40,315 nt of DNA from Streptomyces sp. NP160 (GCF_006335115.1 NZ_VDMJ01000009.1:189100-229414), one strand, 5' to 3'; shown: positions 7,798 to 16,460, numbered from the stretch's first letter. Notes: a model not told the origin generated them from the sequence alone. Made by a program: numbers and translations.

Positions 7798-9192
7798 GTG
7801 AGTGGCGCACCGACCCGGGTCTTCGTCGCGCGCCTGGCCGGACTGCCGGTCTTCGACCCCGTGGGAGACCGCGTGGGGCGGGTGCGCGACGTGGTCGTCG
7901 TCCCCCGCGCGGCACGGCGTCCTCGCGCGGTGGGCCTGGTGGTGGAGGTCCCCGGCAAGAAGCGCATCTTCGTCCCCATGACCCGCGTGACCAGCATGGA
8001 CACCGGCCAGGTCATCACCACCGGCGTGCTCAACGTGCGGCGCTTCGAGCAGCGCGAGGCCGAGGTGCTGGTCATCACCGACCTGTTCGACCGGGAGGTC
8101 GTGCTCAGCGGCTCCGCGGCGCGCGCCGTGCACGGCGGTGACGTCGACGGGCCCATCGAGGGGTTCGTCGAGGACGTCGCGCTCGAGCAGGCCCGCTCGC
8201 GCGACTGGGAGGTCGGGCGCCTGTTCGTCCGCGAGGCGGGCAAGGGCGGTCGCAAGAAGGGCCTGCGCCGCAAGGGCTCCACCGCCCTCATCGACGTGCA
8301 CGACGCCGCGGGCCTGTTCGGCACCCCGCAGGAGCAGGGCGCCACGCTGCTGGCGGCCTCCCTGGAGGAGATGAAGCCCGCCGACATCGCCGACCTCCTC
8401 CACGACATGCCGCTCAAGCGCCGCGTGGAGCTGGCCTCCGAGCTGGACGACGAGCGGCTGGCCGACGTGGTGCAGGAGCTCCCGAACGACGACCAGGTGC
8501 AGGTGCTGTCGGCCCTGGGCCGCGAGCGCGCCGCCGACGTCCTGGAGGCGATGGAGCCCGACGACGCCGCCGACCTGCTCAACGAGCTGTCGGAGGAGGC
8601 GGCCGAGCAGCTGCTGGGCCTCATGGAGCCCGAGGACGCGCGCGACGTGCGCCGCCTGCTGGCCTACGAGGAGGACACCGCCGGCGGCCTCATGACCACC
8701 GAGCCGGTGGTCATGGGCCCGGAGGCGACCGTGGCGCAGGCGCTGGCCACCGTGCGCCGCACGGAGGTGCCGTACACGCTGGCCGCCGCGGTGTTCGTGG
8801 TGCGCCCGCCCACGGAGACGCCCACGGGCCGGCTGCTGGGCGTGGTGCACCTGCAGCGGCTGCTGCGCGAGCCCCCGCACGAGGCCATCGGCGGTCTGCT
8901 CGACCGCGAGATCGAGCCGCTGTCCCCCGACACCCCGCTCGCGGTGGTGACGCGGCGCCTGGCGACCTACGACCTCGTGTCGCTGCCCGTGGCGGACCCG
9001 GAGGGCCGCCTGCTGGGCGCGGTCACGGTGGACGACGTGCTCGACCACCTCCTCCCCGAGGACTGGCGCCAGGTGGACGAGGAGGCCGTCGAGCCGCAGC
9101 GCGAGCTCGAGACGGTGACGGGGCAGCTGCGGGCCGTCGACGCGGGCACCGTCCGCCAGCCGGGGAAGGGCGGGAGGTCCGGACGTGGCTGA
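7798..9192 (+). CDS. Soluble PRC-barrel / MgtE_N / CBS protein
   Basis: 464 aa. PRC-barrel-like segments (about 5-75 and 90-150), a basic linker (KGGRKKGLRRKG, about 149-160), an MgtE N-terminal superhelix (about 185-290, with ADIADLL, ADVVQELP and AADLLNEL repeats), then a CBS pair (about 295-440). It stops where the MgtE membrane channel would begin, so it is not itself a transporter. In MgtE the N and CBS domains sense cytosolic Mg2+; a regulatory or scaffold role here is inference. It overlaps the DUF1003 gene by 8 bases. The same pair occurs near mrp in mycobacteria (Rv1231c-Rv1232c, from memory). Confidence 0.87.
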   Translation: MSGAPTRVFVARLAGLPVFDPVGDRVGRVRDVVVVPRAARRPRAVGLVVEVPGKKRIFVPMTRVTSMDTGQVITTGVLNVRRFEQREAEVLVITDLFDREVVLSGSAARAVHGGDVDGPIEGFVEDVALEQARSRDWEVGRLFVREAGKGGRKKGLRRKGSTALIDVHDAAGLFGTPQEQGATLLAASLEEMKPADIADLLHDMPLKRRVELASELDDERLADVVQELPNDDQVQVLSALGRERAADVLEAMEPDDAADLLNELSEEAAEQLLGLMEPEDARDVRRLLAYEEDTAGGLMTTEPVVMGPEATVAQALATVRRTEVPYTLAAAVFVVRPPTETPTGRLLGVVHLQRLLREPPHEAIGGLLDREIEPLSPDTPLAVVTRRLATYDLVSLPVADPEGRLLGAVTVDDVLDHLLPEDWRQVDEEAVEPQRELETVTGQLRAVDAGTVRQPGKGGRSGRG

Positions 9193-9925
9193 CGAGCGCG
9201 AGAGCCGCCGCCGCGAGGCCCTCGACGTCCCCCGCGAGAGCCGCCAGCGCCTCGCGCCGCGCGTGCCGCGCATGGACGGGGAGCGCTTCGGCAGGCTGTC
9301 CGAGGCGTTCGCCCGATTCATGGGCACGCCGCAGTTCCTGCTGTACATGACGGTGTTCGTGCTGGTGTGGCTGGCCTGGAACACCTACGCGCCCGCGTCG
9401 GCGCAGTTCGACCCCCGGGCGCTGAACTACACCCTGCTGACGCTGATCCTGTCGCTGCAGGCCTCCTACGCGGCCCCGCTGATCCTCCTGGCGCAGAACC
9501 GCCAGGACGACCGCGACCGGGTGGGCCTCGAGCAGGACCGCCAGCGCGCCGAGCGCAACCTCGCCGACACCGAGTACCTGGCACGGGAGGTGGCGGCGCT
9601 GCGCCTGGCGGTGAGCGAGGTGGCCACCCGCGACTTCGTGCGCTCCGAGCTGCGCTCGCTGCTGGCCGACCTGGAGCTCGTCACTGCCGAGGCGCGCCGC
9701 GGCGAGGAGGACGAGGACGACGACGACGCCGAGCCGCGGCTGGACCGGCCGCTGGACCGCAGCCGGGAGAAGGCGCGCGAGAAGGCCCGCAAGCGGGAGC
9801 GGGCGCAGCCCCGGGCCGACGCCGCCGAGGAACCCGGCGCGCCCGGTCAGCCCGGTCAGCCCGGTCAGCCCACGGGGCGCACGACCGCTCCCGCGCAGCC
9901 GGTGCCCGCCGCCACGGACCGCTGA
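9185..9925 (+). CDS. DUF1003 membrane protein
   Basis: 246 aa. DUF1003 core (about residues 35-140): two membrane segments, around LLYMTVFVLVWLAW and LTLILSLQASYAAPLILL, followed by the typical AQNRQDDRDR motif. A coiled, charged region comes next (about 110-160), then an acidic run, a Lys/Arg-rich stretch, and a C-terminal GQP repeat. Function is unknown. The GTG start at 9185 lies inside the end of the MgtE_N gene (8-base overlap), implying joint translation and perhaps a complex with it. The C-terminal repeat (9843-9870) is coded by three 9-base units. Confidence 0.88.
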   Translation: MADERESRRREALDVPRESRQRLAPRVPRMDGERFGRLSEAFARFMGTPQFLLYMTVFVLVWLAWNTYAPASAQFDPRALNYTLLTLILSLQASYAAPLILLAQNRQDDRDRVGLEQDRQRAERNLADTEYLAREVAALRLAVSEVATRDFVRSELRSLLADLELVTAEARRGEEDEDDDDAEPRLDRPLDRSREKAREKARKRERAQPRADAAEEPGAPGQPGQPGQPTGRTTAPAQPVPAATDR

Positions 9926-9981
9926 CCCGGTCCGCCGCCGCGTCGCCCTGCTGAAGATCTGCAGGTCAGGCGCTCAACCGG

Positions 9982-12102
9982 GTGGTGCCGCGTGCCGATG
10001 GACCGGGGGTGAACCACGGCCGTCCCTCCCCCACGCTGTCCACGCTGCAGTCCCTGCAGCGGCGGCGGCTCGGTGACGTCCTCGTCGACGCCGGCGTCCT
10101 CACGCCGGCGCAGCTGAGCGAGGTCCTCGCCGGGCAGCAGAGCAGCACGGGCCGGCGCAAGCGCCTCGGCGAGCTGCTGGTGCAGTCCGGGGTGGCCGAC
10201 GAGAAGACCATCGCGCGTGCGCTGGCCGACCAGCTGGGCCTGACGGTGGTGGACCTGTCGCGCATGGTCCCGGACCCCGAGGTCGTGCGCAGCCTGCCGC
10301 AGGCCGTGGCCGAGCGGACCCGCGTGGTGCCGCTGGAGCGCACGCGCACTGGGCTCGTGGTGGCCGTGGCCGACCCCACCAACGTGCTCGCCCTCGACGA
10401 CGTGCGCCTGCACACCGGTGCCGGTGACCTCGTGGTGACGGTGGCCACCGAGAGCCAGGTGCGCGAGCAGCTGGCCCGCGCCTGGTCGCTCGGCCAGGAC
10501 CGCTCGTCCGCGGCGGCCGTCGAGGACGCCGGTGGCGACCTCGACAGCTCCCTGGGCTCCTCCTCGGCGCTGGAGCAGGACGCCGGGGCGGGCGACGAGG
10601 AGTCGCCCGTGGTCAAGCTGGTCAACCGGATCCTGTCCGACGCCGTGCGCGCCCGCGCCTCCGACATCCACATCGAGACCCAGCGCGACGAGCTGCGCGT
10701 GCGCTACCGCGTGGACGGCATGCTGCGCGAGGTGATGAGCGCCTCCAAGCGCGCCGCCGGGCCCATCATCAGCCGCATCAAGATCATGTCTGGCCTCGAC
10801 ATCGCCGAGCGCCGCGTGCCGCAGGACGGCCGCAGCCGCGTCATCGTGGACGGCTCCGCCTTCGACTGCCGCGTCTCCACGCTGCCGGCGCTGCACGGGG
10901 AGAAGGTGGTCATCCGACTGCTCACCCGCGGTGACGCCGTGCCCGACCTCGACTCCCTGGGCTTCGAGGCGGCGCAGCTGGAGGTCTTCCGCAAGGCCCT
11001 GTCCGTGCCGCAGGGCCTGGTGCTCATCACCGGTCCCACCGGGTCGGGCAAGACCAACACGCTGTACTCCGCGCTGGCCGAGGTGCTGACGCCGGAGAAG
11101 AACATCATCACGCTGGAGGACCCGGTCGAGGTCCAGCTCCCCGGCATCACGCAGGTGCAGGTGAACGTGAAGACGGGCCTGACGTTCCAGGCCGGGCTGC
11201 GCTCGGTGCTGCGGCAGGACCCCGACATCGTGCTGGTCGGCGAGGTCCGCGACTCCGAGACCGCCGAGCTGGCCCTCAAGGCCTCCCTCACCGGTCACCT
11301 GGTGCTCACCACGCTGCACACCAACTCCGCCGTCGCGGCGCTGACGCGCCTGGTGGACATGGGCGTGCAGCCCTTCCTCGTGGCGTCCTCCCTCACCGCC
11401 GCCATCGCCCAGCGCCTGGTGCGCAAGCCCTGCTCCTCCTGCGCGGCCCCCTACGAGCCGCCGGCGGCGGTGCTGCAGGCCCTCGGGCTGCACCCCTCCG
11501 ACCTGGTCGGCGCCACCCCCCGCAAGGGGACCGGGTGCCCCGACTGCGGCGGCACCGGCTACAGCGGGCGCACCGCCGTGTACGAGGTGCTCGAGGTGGA
11601 CGCCGACCTGCGCCGCGTGCTCATCGCCGACCCGCGCGAGGCGGCGGTCGGTGAGGCCGCCGCGCAGCGGGGCATGGAGTCGCTGCGCGACTCCGCCGTC
11701 CGCAAGGCGCTCGCCGGCCAGACCACCTTCGAGGAGGCGCTGCGCGTGACCGCCTCCGACGACGCCGCCCCCACCAGCTGCCGCGCCTGCGAGCGCACGC
11801 TGGAGGAGGGCATGGTCGCCTGCCCGTACTGCGGCACCGCCCAGCAGCCGGAGGGCTGCACCGACTGCCACCGGCCGCTGCGCCAGGAGTGGGCGTGCTG
11901 CCCGTGGTGCGCCACCCCCGTGGCCGGGCGAGCGCTGCGCCCCGCTGCCGTCGAGGCCCAGCCCGCGCCCGTGACCGGCCCTGCGCCCGCCCCCGCACCG
12001 CGCGCAGGGACCTTCATCGGCGGTGACGCGCTGCCGCCCTCCTCGCGGCTGCAGTCGGTGCAGGCGCTGCACCAGGAGGCCGCACCCCAGCACTGGGCCT
12101 AG
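9982..12102 (+). CDS. PilB/GspE-type assembly ATPase with C-terminal double zinc ribbon
   Basis: 706 aa from the GTG at 9982; GTGs at 9985 or 10009 are equally possible, and no clear Shine-Dalgarno decides. Two N-terminal MshEN-like repeats (LGDVLVDAG, LGELLVQSG; about 30-150) are followed by the ATPase: Walker A GPTGSGKT (351-358), Walker B GEVRD (420-424), the His box LTTLHTN, and the usual four-Cys zinc site (Cys484, 487, 519, 522). Beyond the normal end lie eight more cysteines in two CxxC...CxxC ribbons (Cys600, 603, 614, 617 and Cys626, 629, 640, 643), then a Pro/Ala tail. The family powers type IV pilus or type II secretion assembly. No pilin, PilC, PilM or PilT gene lies in the window, so it is an orphan here. 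Confidence 0.93.
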   Translation: MVPRADGPGVNHGRPSPTLSTLQSLQRRRLGDVLVDAGVLTPAQLSEVLAGQQSSTGRRKRLGELLVQSGVADEKTIARALADQLGLTVVDLSRMVPDPEVVRSLPQAVAERTRVVPLERTRTGLVVAVADPTNVLALDDVRLHTGAGDLVVTVATESQVREQLARAWSLGQDRSSAAAVEDAGGDLDSSLGSSSALEQDAGAGDEESPVVKLVNRILSDAVRARASDIHIETQRDELRVRYRVDGMLREVMSASKRAAGPIISRIKIMSGLDIAERRVPQDGRSRVIVDGSAFDCRVSTLPALHGEKVVIRLLTRGDAVPDLDSLGFEAAQLEVFRKALSVPQGLVLITGPTGSGKTNTLYSALAEVLTPEKNIITLEDPVEVQLPGITQVQVNVKTGLTFQAGLRSVLRQDPDIVLVGEVRDSETAELALKASLTGHLVLTTLHTNSAVAALTRLVDMGVQPFLVASSLTAAIAQRLVRKPCSSCAAPYEPPAAVLQALGLHPSDLVGATPRKGTGCPDCGGTGYSGRTAVYEVLEVDADLRRVLIADPREAAVGEAAAQRGMESLRDSAVRKALAGQTTFEEALRVTASDDAAPTSCRACERTLEEGMVACPYCGTAQQPEGCTDCHRPLRQEWACCPWCATPVAGRALRPAAVEAQPAPVTGPAPAPAPRAGTFIGGDALPPSSRLQSVQALHQEAAPQHWA

Positions 12103-12114
12103 CCTCGTCGGAGG

Positions 12115-12134
12115 CCGGGTGCTCGTGCGCCCGG
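12115..12134. terminator. Small hairpin after PilB gene
   Basis: CCGGGTGC and GCGCCCGG pair (8 bp, one wobble) around a TCGT loop, 13 bases after the pilB-like stop. It could be a weak terminator or a leader hairpin for the next gene. Confidence 0.4.
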
Positions 12135-12155
12135 CGCCGGCCTGCGGGAGGACGC

Positions 12156-12992
12156 GTGAGACCTGCCGGGACGGCTGACGCCGACGACGCGCTCCTGGTC
12201 GACCTCAGCGCCGACCCGTGGCAGGGCGCGAGCGACCCCGACGCCTTCGACCTCGACGCCGACCTCGACGCCGACCTCGACGCCGACCTCGACGCCGAGG
12301 AGCCGGCTGGCGCCGCGGGCGGCGGCACGCGCACCGGCGAGCCGGCCCGCGGGGCCGGCCGGCGCGGACGCCGCCTGCGGGCGGGCGCGGTGGGGGCGGC
12401 CGCGCTCGTCGTCGTCGTCGTGCTCGTGGGCGCCTCCCACGCGCTGCGGAGCCCGCAGGAGCGCCTGGAGGACCGGCTCTCCGACGCCCTCGACGAGGCG
12501 GGCGTGCAGCTGGCCGAGCCGGTGTCGCTGGAGGACGACGGCGACGACGAGGTGTGGACCGGCAGGCTGCGGGTGCTGGACGCCGAAGGGGACGTCTCGG
12601 GCGTGCGCGTCGCGCTGCGGCCCGACGCCGACGACCCGAGCACCCCCACGGCCACCGCGGGCCTGTTCCCGCTGGTCGACTGCACCTCCCGCTACCCCCT
12701 CAGCTGGGCCGGCGACAGCGACACCAGCTTCCGCACCACCCGCGCCGACCTGGCCGAGTGCGTCACCGCAGCCCCCGGCGGCGGGGTGCTCGTCACCATC
12801 TCCTGGGCCACCGACGACGACGACGCGGGCGGCGCCGCGCGGCAGACCTGGCGCACCGACCCCCGCGGAGGCGTGGTGTGGCTGCACAACGGCTCCGACG
12901 ACGGGCGCGGCGCCCCGGACGGGTCCGAGGGCCTCACGGGCGAGCAGATGCGCGCCGTCGCGACCGCCGAGGGGCTGCTCGCGCCGCTGTGA
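12156..12992 (+). CDS. Membrane-anchored protein of unknown function
   Basis: 278 aa, no family recognised. An acidic N-terminal cytoplasmic part with a DLDA repeat (about residues 32-47), a Gly/Arg-rich stretch, one membrane helix (about residues 75-92, Ala/Val-rich), then an extracytoplasmic domain of ~180 residues. The outer domain has two Cys (in VDCTSRYPL and LAECVTAA) that could form a disulfide. The GTG at 12156 has a Shine-Dalgarno (GGGAGGAC) directly upstream. It may be co-transcribed with the PilB-like gene 53 bases before it. No function is claimed. Confidence 0.8.
   Translation: MRPAGTADADDALLVDLSADPWQGASDPDAFDLDADLDADLDADLDAEEPAGAAGGGTRTGEPARGAGRRGRRLRAGAVGAAALVVVVVLVGASHALRSPQERLEDRLSDALDEAGVQLAEPVSLEDDGDDEVWTGRLRVLDAEGDVSGVRVALRPDADDPSTPTATAGLFPLVDCTSRYPLSWAGDSDTSFRTTRADLAECVTAAPGGGVLVTISWATDDDDAGGAARQTWRTDPRGGVVWLHNGSDDGRGAPDGSEGLTGEQMRAVATAEGLLAPL
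12249..12296 (+). repeat. 12-bp tandem repeat, 4 perfect units
   Basis: Four identical GACCTCGACGCC units in frame, coding (DLDA)x4 in the cytoplasmic part of the unknown membrane protein. Confidence 0.93.
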
Positions 12993-13029
12993 GCCCCTGC
13001 CGGGTGGGCGGGACCTGCGCGGACGCACC

Positions 13030-13035
13030 TAGGCT
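13030..13035 (+). promoter_or_regulatory. -10 box (TAGGCT) for leaderless mrp
   Basis: TAGGCT lies 6 bases before the GTG at 13042, with no Shine-Dalgarno visible. It gives mrp its own promoter despite the short gap to the gene before. Confidence 0.55.
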
Positions 13036-13041
13036 CGAGGG

Positions 13042-14226
13042 GTGAGCCTGCTCCGCCGTCCCTCGTCCGCCGCGACGCCCGCCGCGAGGCCGGGGCCGGA
13101 GGAGTCCGCGGTGCGCCAGGCGCTGGGCACCGTGCTCGACCCGGAGATCCGCCGGCCCATCACCGACCTCGGCATGGTCGGGTCGCTGGAGGTCTCCAGC
13201 ACCGGGGCCGTGCTGGTGCAGGTGCTGCTGACCACGTCGGGCTGCCCGCTGCGCGACACCCTCGAGCGCGACGTCACCGCCGCCGTCATGGGGGTGGACG
13301 GCGTGCGCGGGGTGCGGGTCGACCTGGGCCTCATGGACGACGGGCAGCGCTCCCGCCTGCGCGACGTGCTGCGCGGTCCCGCCGGCTCCTCCGGCGGCGA
13401 GCGCGACGTGCCGTTCGCCCGGCCGGGCTCGCTGACCCGGGTGTACTGCGTGGCCTCCGGCAAGGGCGGGGTCGGCAAGTCCACCCTGACGGTGAACCTC
13501 GCGGTGGCGATGGCCCGCGACGGGCTGCGGGTGGGCCTCGTCGACGCCGACGTCCACGGGTTCTCCGTACCCGGCATGCTCGGCACCCACGACAGGCCCG
13601 TGAAGATCGACGACGTCGTCATCCCGCCGGTGGCGCACGGCGTCAAGGTGATCTCCATGGGCATGGTGGTGCCCGACGGCCAGCCGGTGATGCACCGCGG
13701 GCCGCTGCTGCACCGCGCGCTGCAGCAGTTCCTCACCGAGGTGCACTTCGGCGACCTCGACGTGCTGCTGCTCGACATGCCGCCCGGGACCGGCGACGTG
13801 CCGATCAGCGCCGCGCAGCTGCTGCCGGGCTCGGAGCTGCTCGTGGTGACCACCCCGCAGCCCGCCGCCGCCGAGGTCGCGCACCGCTCGGGCGGGCTGG
13901 CGGCGCGCACGGGGCAGGGCGTGGTCGGCGTGGTGGAGAACATGAGCTGGATGCCGATGCCCGACGGCTCCCGCCTGGAGGTCTTCGGCTCGGGCGGCGG
14001 CGCCGCCGTGGCCGAGCGGCTCTCACGCGACTCGGGAGCGCCGGTGCCGCTGCTGGCCCAGGTGCCGATGGACGTCGCCGTGCGCGAAGGAGGGGACGCC
14101 GGCACGCCCGTGGTGCTGTCCGCGCCCGGCTCGCCCGCGGCCCAGGTGCTGTCGGACCTGGCCCGCACGCTCGGCCGGCGCGCCCGCGGCCTGGCCGGGC
14201 GCCCCCTGGGCGTCGTCCCCGTCTGA
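13042..14226 (+). CDS. mrp: Mrp/ApbC P-loop ATPase (iron-sulfur carrier type)
   Basis: 394 aa. Family members bind and transfer Fe-S clusters in the cytoplasm. An N-terminal MIP18/DUF59 domain (about residues 20-105, with LDPEIRRPITDLGMV and a conserved TTSGCPL Cys) is followed by the ATPase domain: deviant Walker A GKGGVGKS (140-147), VDADVHGFS, and DMPPGTGD. The CxxC cluster-binding pair of many Mrp/Nbp35 proteins is not seen; after ENMSW (299-303) the sequence reads MPMPDGSRLEVFG. Whether it still carries a cluster is open. It is convergent with tatB, as in the mycobacterial order recalled from memory. Confidence 0.93.
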   Translation: MSLLRRPSSAATPAARPGPEESAVRQALGTVLDPEIRRPITDLGMVGSLEVSSTGAVLVQVLLTTSGCPLRDTLERDVTAAVMGVDGVRGVRVDLGLMDDGQRSRLRDVLRGPAGSSGGERDVPFARPGSLTRVYCVASGKGGVGKSTLTVNLAVAMARDGLRVGLVDADVHGFSVPGMLGTHDRPVKIDDVVIPPVAHGVKVISMGMVVPDGQPVMHRGPLLHRALQQFLTEVHFGDLDVLLLDMPPGTGDVPISAAQLLPGSELLVVTTPQPAAAEVAHRSGGLAARTGQGVVGVVENMSWMPMPDGSRLEVFGSGGGAAVAERLSRDSGAPVPLLAQVPMDVAVREGGDAGTPVVLSAPGSPAAQVLSDLARTLGRRARGLAGRPLGVVPV

Positions 14227-14260
14227 GGCCCGCACCGGCCGGTCCTGCCGGCCGGGCCTC
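14225..14260. terminator. Hairpin between convergent mrp and tatB
   Basis: GAGGC + CCGGCCGG pairs with CCGGCCGG + GCCTC around a TCCTG loop, 13 bp with a five-base bulge on the left arm. It lies in the 44-base gap between two convergent stops and probably serves both. Confidence 0.65.
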
Positions 14261-14270
14261 GGCGGTCCCG

Positions 14271-14927
14271 TCAGGTGGCCTCAAGGTCGACGGCGGCGCC
14301 GGCCGAGGAACGGGCCATCGGCACCGCCGGGCCGTCCGCGCCCTCGACCGCCTGGCCGTTCGCCTGACCCGCCGCCTCCGCGGCCGGGGTCGTCTCGCTC
14401 GGCTTCCCGACGGCAGCGGCCTCCAGCGGCGAGGCCGCGCTGGCCGGGCGCTTGTCGGCGGGGCTCACGGACGGCAGGCCCGCGCCCGGGGGGAGGCTGC
14501 TCGTGCTGGCAGCGCCGTTCGCGCTCGCCGAGCCGTTGGCGGTGGACCCGTTCGAGGCCGCACCGGCCGCACCGACGGCTCCGGCGGCAGCGGCCGCACC
14601 ACCGACCGCCGCGGGGCCACCGCTGCTCACGGGCTTGGGGGCGGGCTTGGCCGGCGGCTCGTCGTCGTCCTCGAGGGTGTCCGTGAGGGCGTCGCGGATG
14701 ATCTTGCGGGGGTCGTACTGGCGGGGGTCGAGCTTCTTCCAGTCCACGTCGTCGAACTCGGGACCGAGCTCACCGCGCACCTGCTCGCGCAGCCCCATCG
14801 CCATCTTGCGGCCCTCGCGGACCATGCGGCCCAGCTGCGCGGCGTACTTCGGCAGCCGCTCCGGTCCCACCACGATGAGCGCGATGACCAGCAGGACGGC
14901 GAACTCGCCGGGGTTGATGCCGAACAC
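14271..14927 (-). CDS. tatB: Twin-arginine translocase subunit TatB
   Basis: 218 aa. TatB binds folded Tat substrates with TatC at the membrane. The N-terminus shows one short membrane helix (residues 7-22, FAVLLVIALIVVGP) followed by the conserved PERLP hinge and a basic amphipathic helix (about 25-50). The C-terminal half is a Pro/Ala/Gly/Ser-rich disordered tail, long for TatB. The position beside sigE and opposite mrp favours TatB over TatA. The GTG at 14927 has a GAGGGAG Shine-Dalgarno 6 bases upstream. No tatC or tatA lies nearby, as is usual in actinobacteria. Confidence 0.93.
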   Translation of the reverse strand: MFGINPGEFAVLLVIALIVVGPERLPKYAAQLGRMVREGRKMAMGLREQVRGELGPEFDDVDWKKLDPRQYDPRKIIRDALTDTLEDDDEPPAKPAPKPVSSGGPAAVGGAAAAAGAVGAAGAASNGSTANGSASANGAASTSSLPPGAGLPSVSPADKRPASAASPLEAAAVGKPSETTPAAEAAGQANGQAVEGADGPAVPMARSSAGAAVDLEAT

Positions 14928-14999
14928 AGCTTGCTCCCTCGCTCACCGCACACGCCGGGCCCCGAAGACCGGGTCCACAGGCACCATCCTGCCCCCGCT

Positions 15000-15015
15000 G
15001 CCCCCGCGCGGGGGC
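15000..15015 (-). terminator. Short GC hairpin after sigE
   Basis: GCCCCC and GGGGGC pair around GCGC, 31 bases after the sigE stop and before tatB. A possible weak terminator or attenuator that would uncouple sigE from tatB. Confidence 0.4.
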
Positions 15016-15046
15016 CGCACCCGCCCTCGCGGGGCGCTCTGCGGCC

Positions 15047-15670
15047 TCAGCCGACGAGCGGAACCACCCGTCCGGGGCCTCCCAGGACCCGCGGCCCCGA
15101 GCGCCGGGCGGGCGGGGAGGTCGGGCGTGCGGCACGCGCCGGAGCGCGGTGCTCCAGGTGCTTGCGCAGCTGCGCGCGGGCCCGCGAGAGTCGCGAGCGC
15201 ACGGTGCCGGTCTTGACGCCGAGCACTTCGGCGACCTCCTCGTAGGTCAGCCCCTCGACGTCGGCGAGCACCACCACGGCCCGGAAGTCGGGGGACAGCC
15301 TGTCGAGCGCCGCCTGCACGTCCACGTCGAAGCGCCCGGCCTCGAAAGCCCGCTCCGGGCCCGCACCGCGGTCGGGCAGCCGGGCGGAGATCTCCTCGGT
15401 CAGCGCGTCGAAGCGCAGCCGCCGGCGCCGGCGGGCCTGGTCGAGGAAGAGGTTGGTGGTGATCCGGTGCAGCCAGCCCTCGAACGTGCCGGGCACGTAG
15501 GTGTCGAGCGAGCGGAACACCCGGACGAAGACCTCCTGCGTGAGGTCGTCGGCGTCGTCGCGGTCACCCGTCAGCCGGTAGGCGAGCCGGTGGACCCGGG
15601 CGGAGTGCTCGCGGACCAGGTCCTCCCACGAGGGAGGGGTCCACGGCTGCTCACCCGCCTGCGCTGACAT
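15047..15670 (-). CDS. sigE: ECF sigma factor, SigE-like
   Basis: 207 aa. Sigma-70 region 2 (about residues 15-90, with [20 protein letters not shown] and the helix around [16 protein letters not shown]) and region 4 (about 125-180, with [23 protein letters not shown] and a helix-turn-helix ending RSRLSRAR). A basic Pro-rich tail follows. The setting (O-methyltransferase upstream, tatB downstream) matches mycobacterial sigE, which controls envelope stress genes. The usual anti-sigma gene rseA and protease gene htrA are absent between it and tatB. The ATG at 15670 follows CAGAGT by 6 bases, a degenerate leaderless -10; a more upstream GTG is possible. SigE orthology is inferred mainly from context. 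Confidence 0.88.
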   Translation of the reverse strand: MSAQAGEQPWTPPSWEDLVREHSARVHRLAYRLTGDRDDADDLTQEVFVRVFRSLDTYVPGTFEGWLHRITTNLFLDQARRRRRLRFDALTEEISARLPDRGAGPERAFEAGRFDVDVQAALDRLSPDFRAVVVLADVEGLTYEEVAEVLGVKTGTVRSRLSRARAQLRKHLEHRAPARAARPTSPPARRSGPRVLGGPGRVVPLVG

Positions 15671-15755
15671 GCGTCCACTCTGCCGCTCCTTGCTGGCAAC
15701 GGCCTGAGGAGCAGGTGTGAGCCGGGTCACGCCCCCGGGCGACGGTCCCGGCGGG

Positions 15756-16460
15756 TCACCGGCGACGCGCCGCGAGCAGCAGGCCCTCGCCGCTGGGCAC
15801 CAGGGCCGGCAGCAGGTCCGGGGAGCTGCGCAGCGCCCGGGAGAGCTCGCGCACCGCGGTGGTCACGGGGTCGCGCTGCGCCGGGTCGCCGGCGCGGTCC
15901 GCCGAGAGCGCCCCGTGCAGGGCGACCACCCCGCCGGGCCGCAGCAGCCGCACCGCACGCTCGAGGTAGGCCTCGGTGCCGATCGGGTCGGCGTCGAGGA
16001 GCACGAGGTCGTAGCCGCCCTCGGTGAGGCGCGGCAGCACGTCCACGGCGCGGCCGGTGATGCCGCGGATGCGGCCGCTGCGCACCCCCAGCTCGGCGAA
16101 GGCCGTGCGGGCGGCGCGCAGGTGCTCGCCCTCGGCGTCGATGGTGGTGAGGACGCCGTCGCGCGGCATGCCCCCGAGCATCCAGAGCCCGGACACGCCG
16201 GCCCCGGTGCCCACCTCCACCACGGCGCGGGCGTCGACCGCGGCGCACAGCGTCTGCAGCAGCGCCCCGGCGCCGTTGCCGACGGCGGCGATGCCCAGCT
16301 CGCGGGCGCGGGTGCGGGCCCGCTCGACCGCCTCGGACTCGGGCACGAAGTGCTCGGCGTACTGCCAGCTCGCGGCCTTGGAGCCGCTGGCCGAGGTGGC
16401 CGGTGCGCGCCGCGCGGGTGCGCCCGCGGGCTGGTGCTGCGCCCCGGGGAGCCCGGGCAT
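15756..16460 (-). CDS. SAM-dependent O-methyltransferase (class I, catechol-OMT-like)
   Basis: 234 aa. Rossmann-type methyltransferase: [16 protein letters not shown] is the SAM-binding motif I (about residues 80-95), TIDAEGEHL holds the acidic residue that contacts the ribose, and LVLLDADP is motif IV, followed by [12 protein letters not shown]. Relatives methylate small catechols or tRNA (TrmR); the substrate is not predictable. The first ~25 residues are a variable extension. Its ATG shares one base with the pepA stop (TGATG), so it is probably translated with pepA. The same gene lies just upstream of sigE in mycobacteria (Rv1220c, from memory). Confidence 0.9.
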   Translation of the reverse strand: MPGLPGAQHQPAGAPARRAPATSASGSKAASWQYAEHFVPESEAVERARTRARELGIAAVGNGAGALLQTLCAAVDARAVVEVGTGAGVSGLWMLGGMPRDGVLTTIDAEGEHLRAARTAFAELGVRSGRIRGITGRAVDVLPRLTEGGYDLVLLDADPIGTEAYLERAVRLLRPGGVVALHGALSADRAGDPAQRDPVTTAVRELSRALRSSPDLLPALVPSGEGLLLAARRR

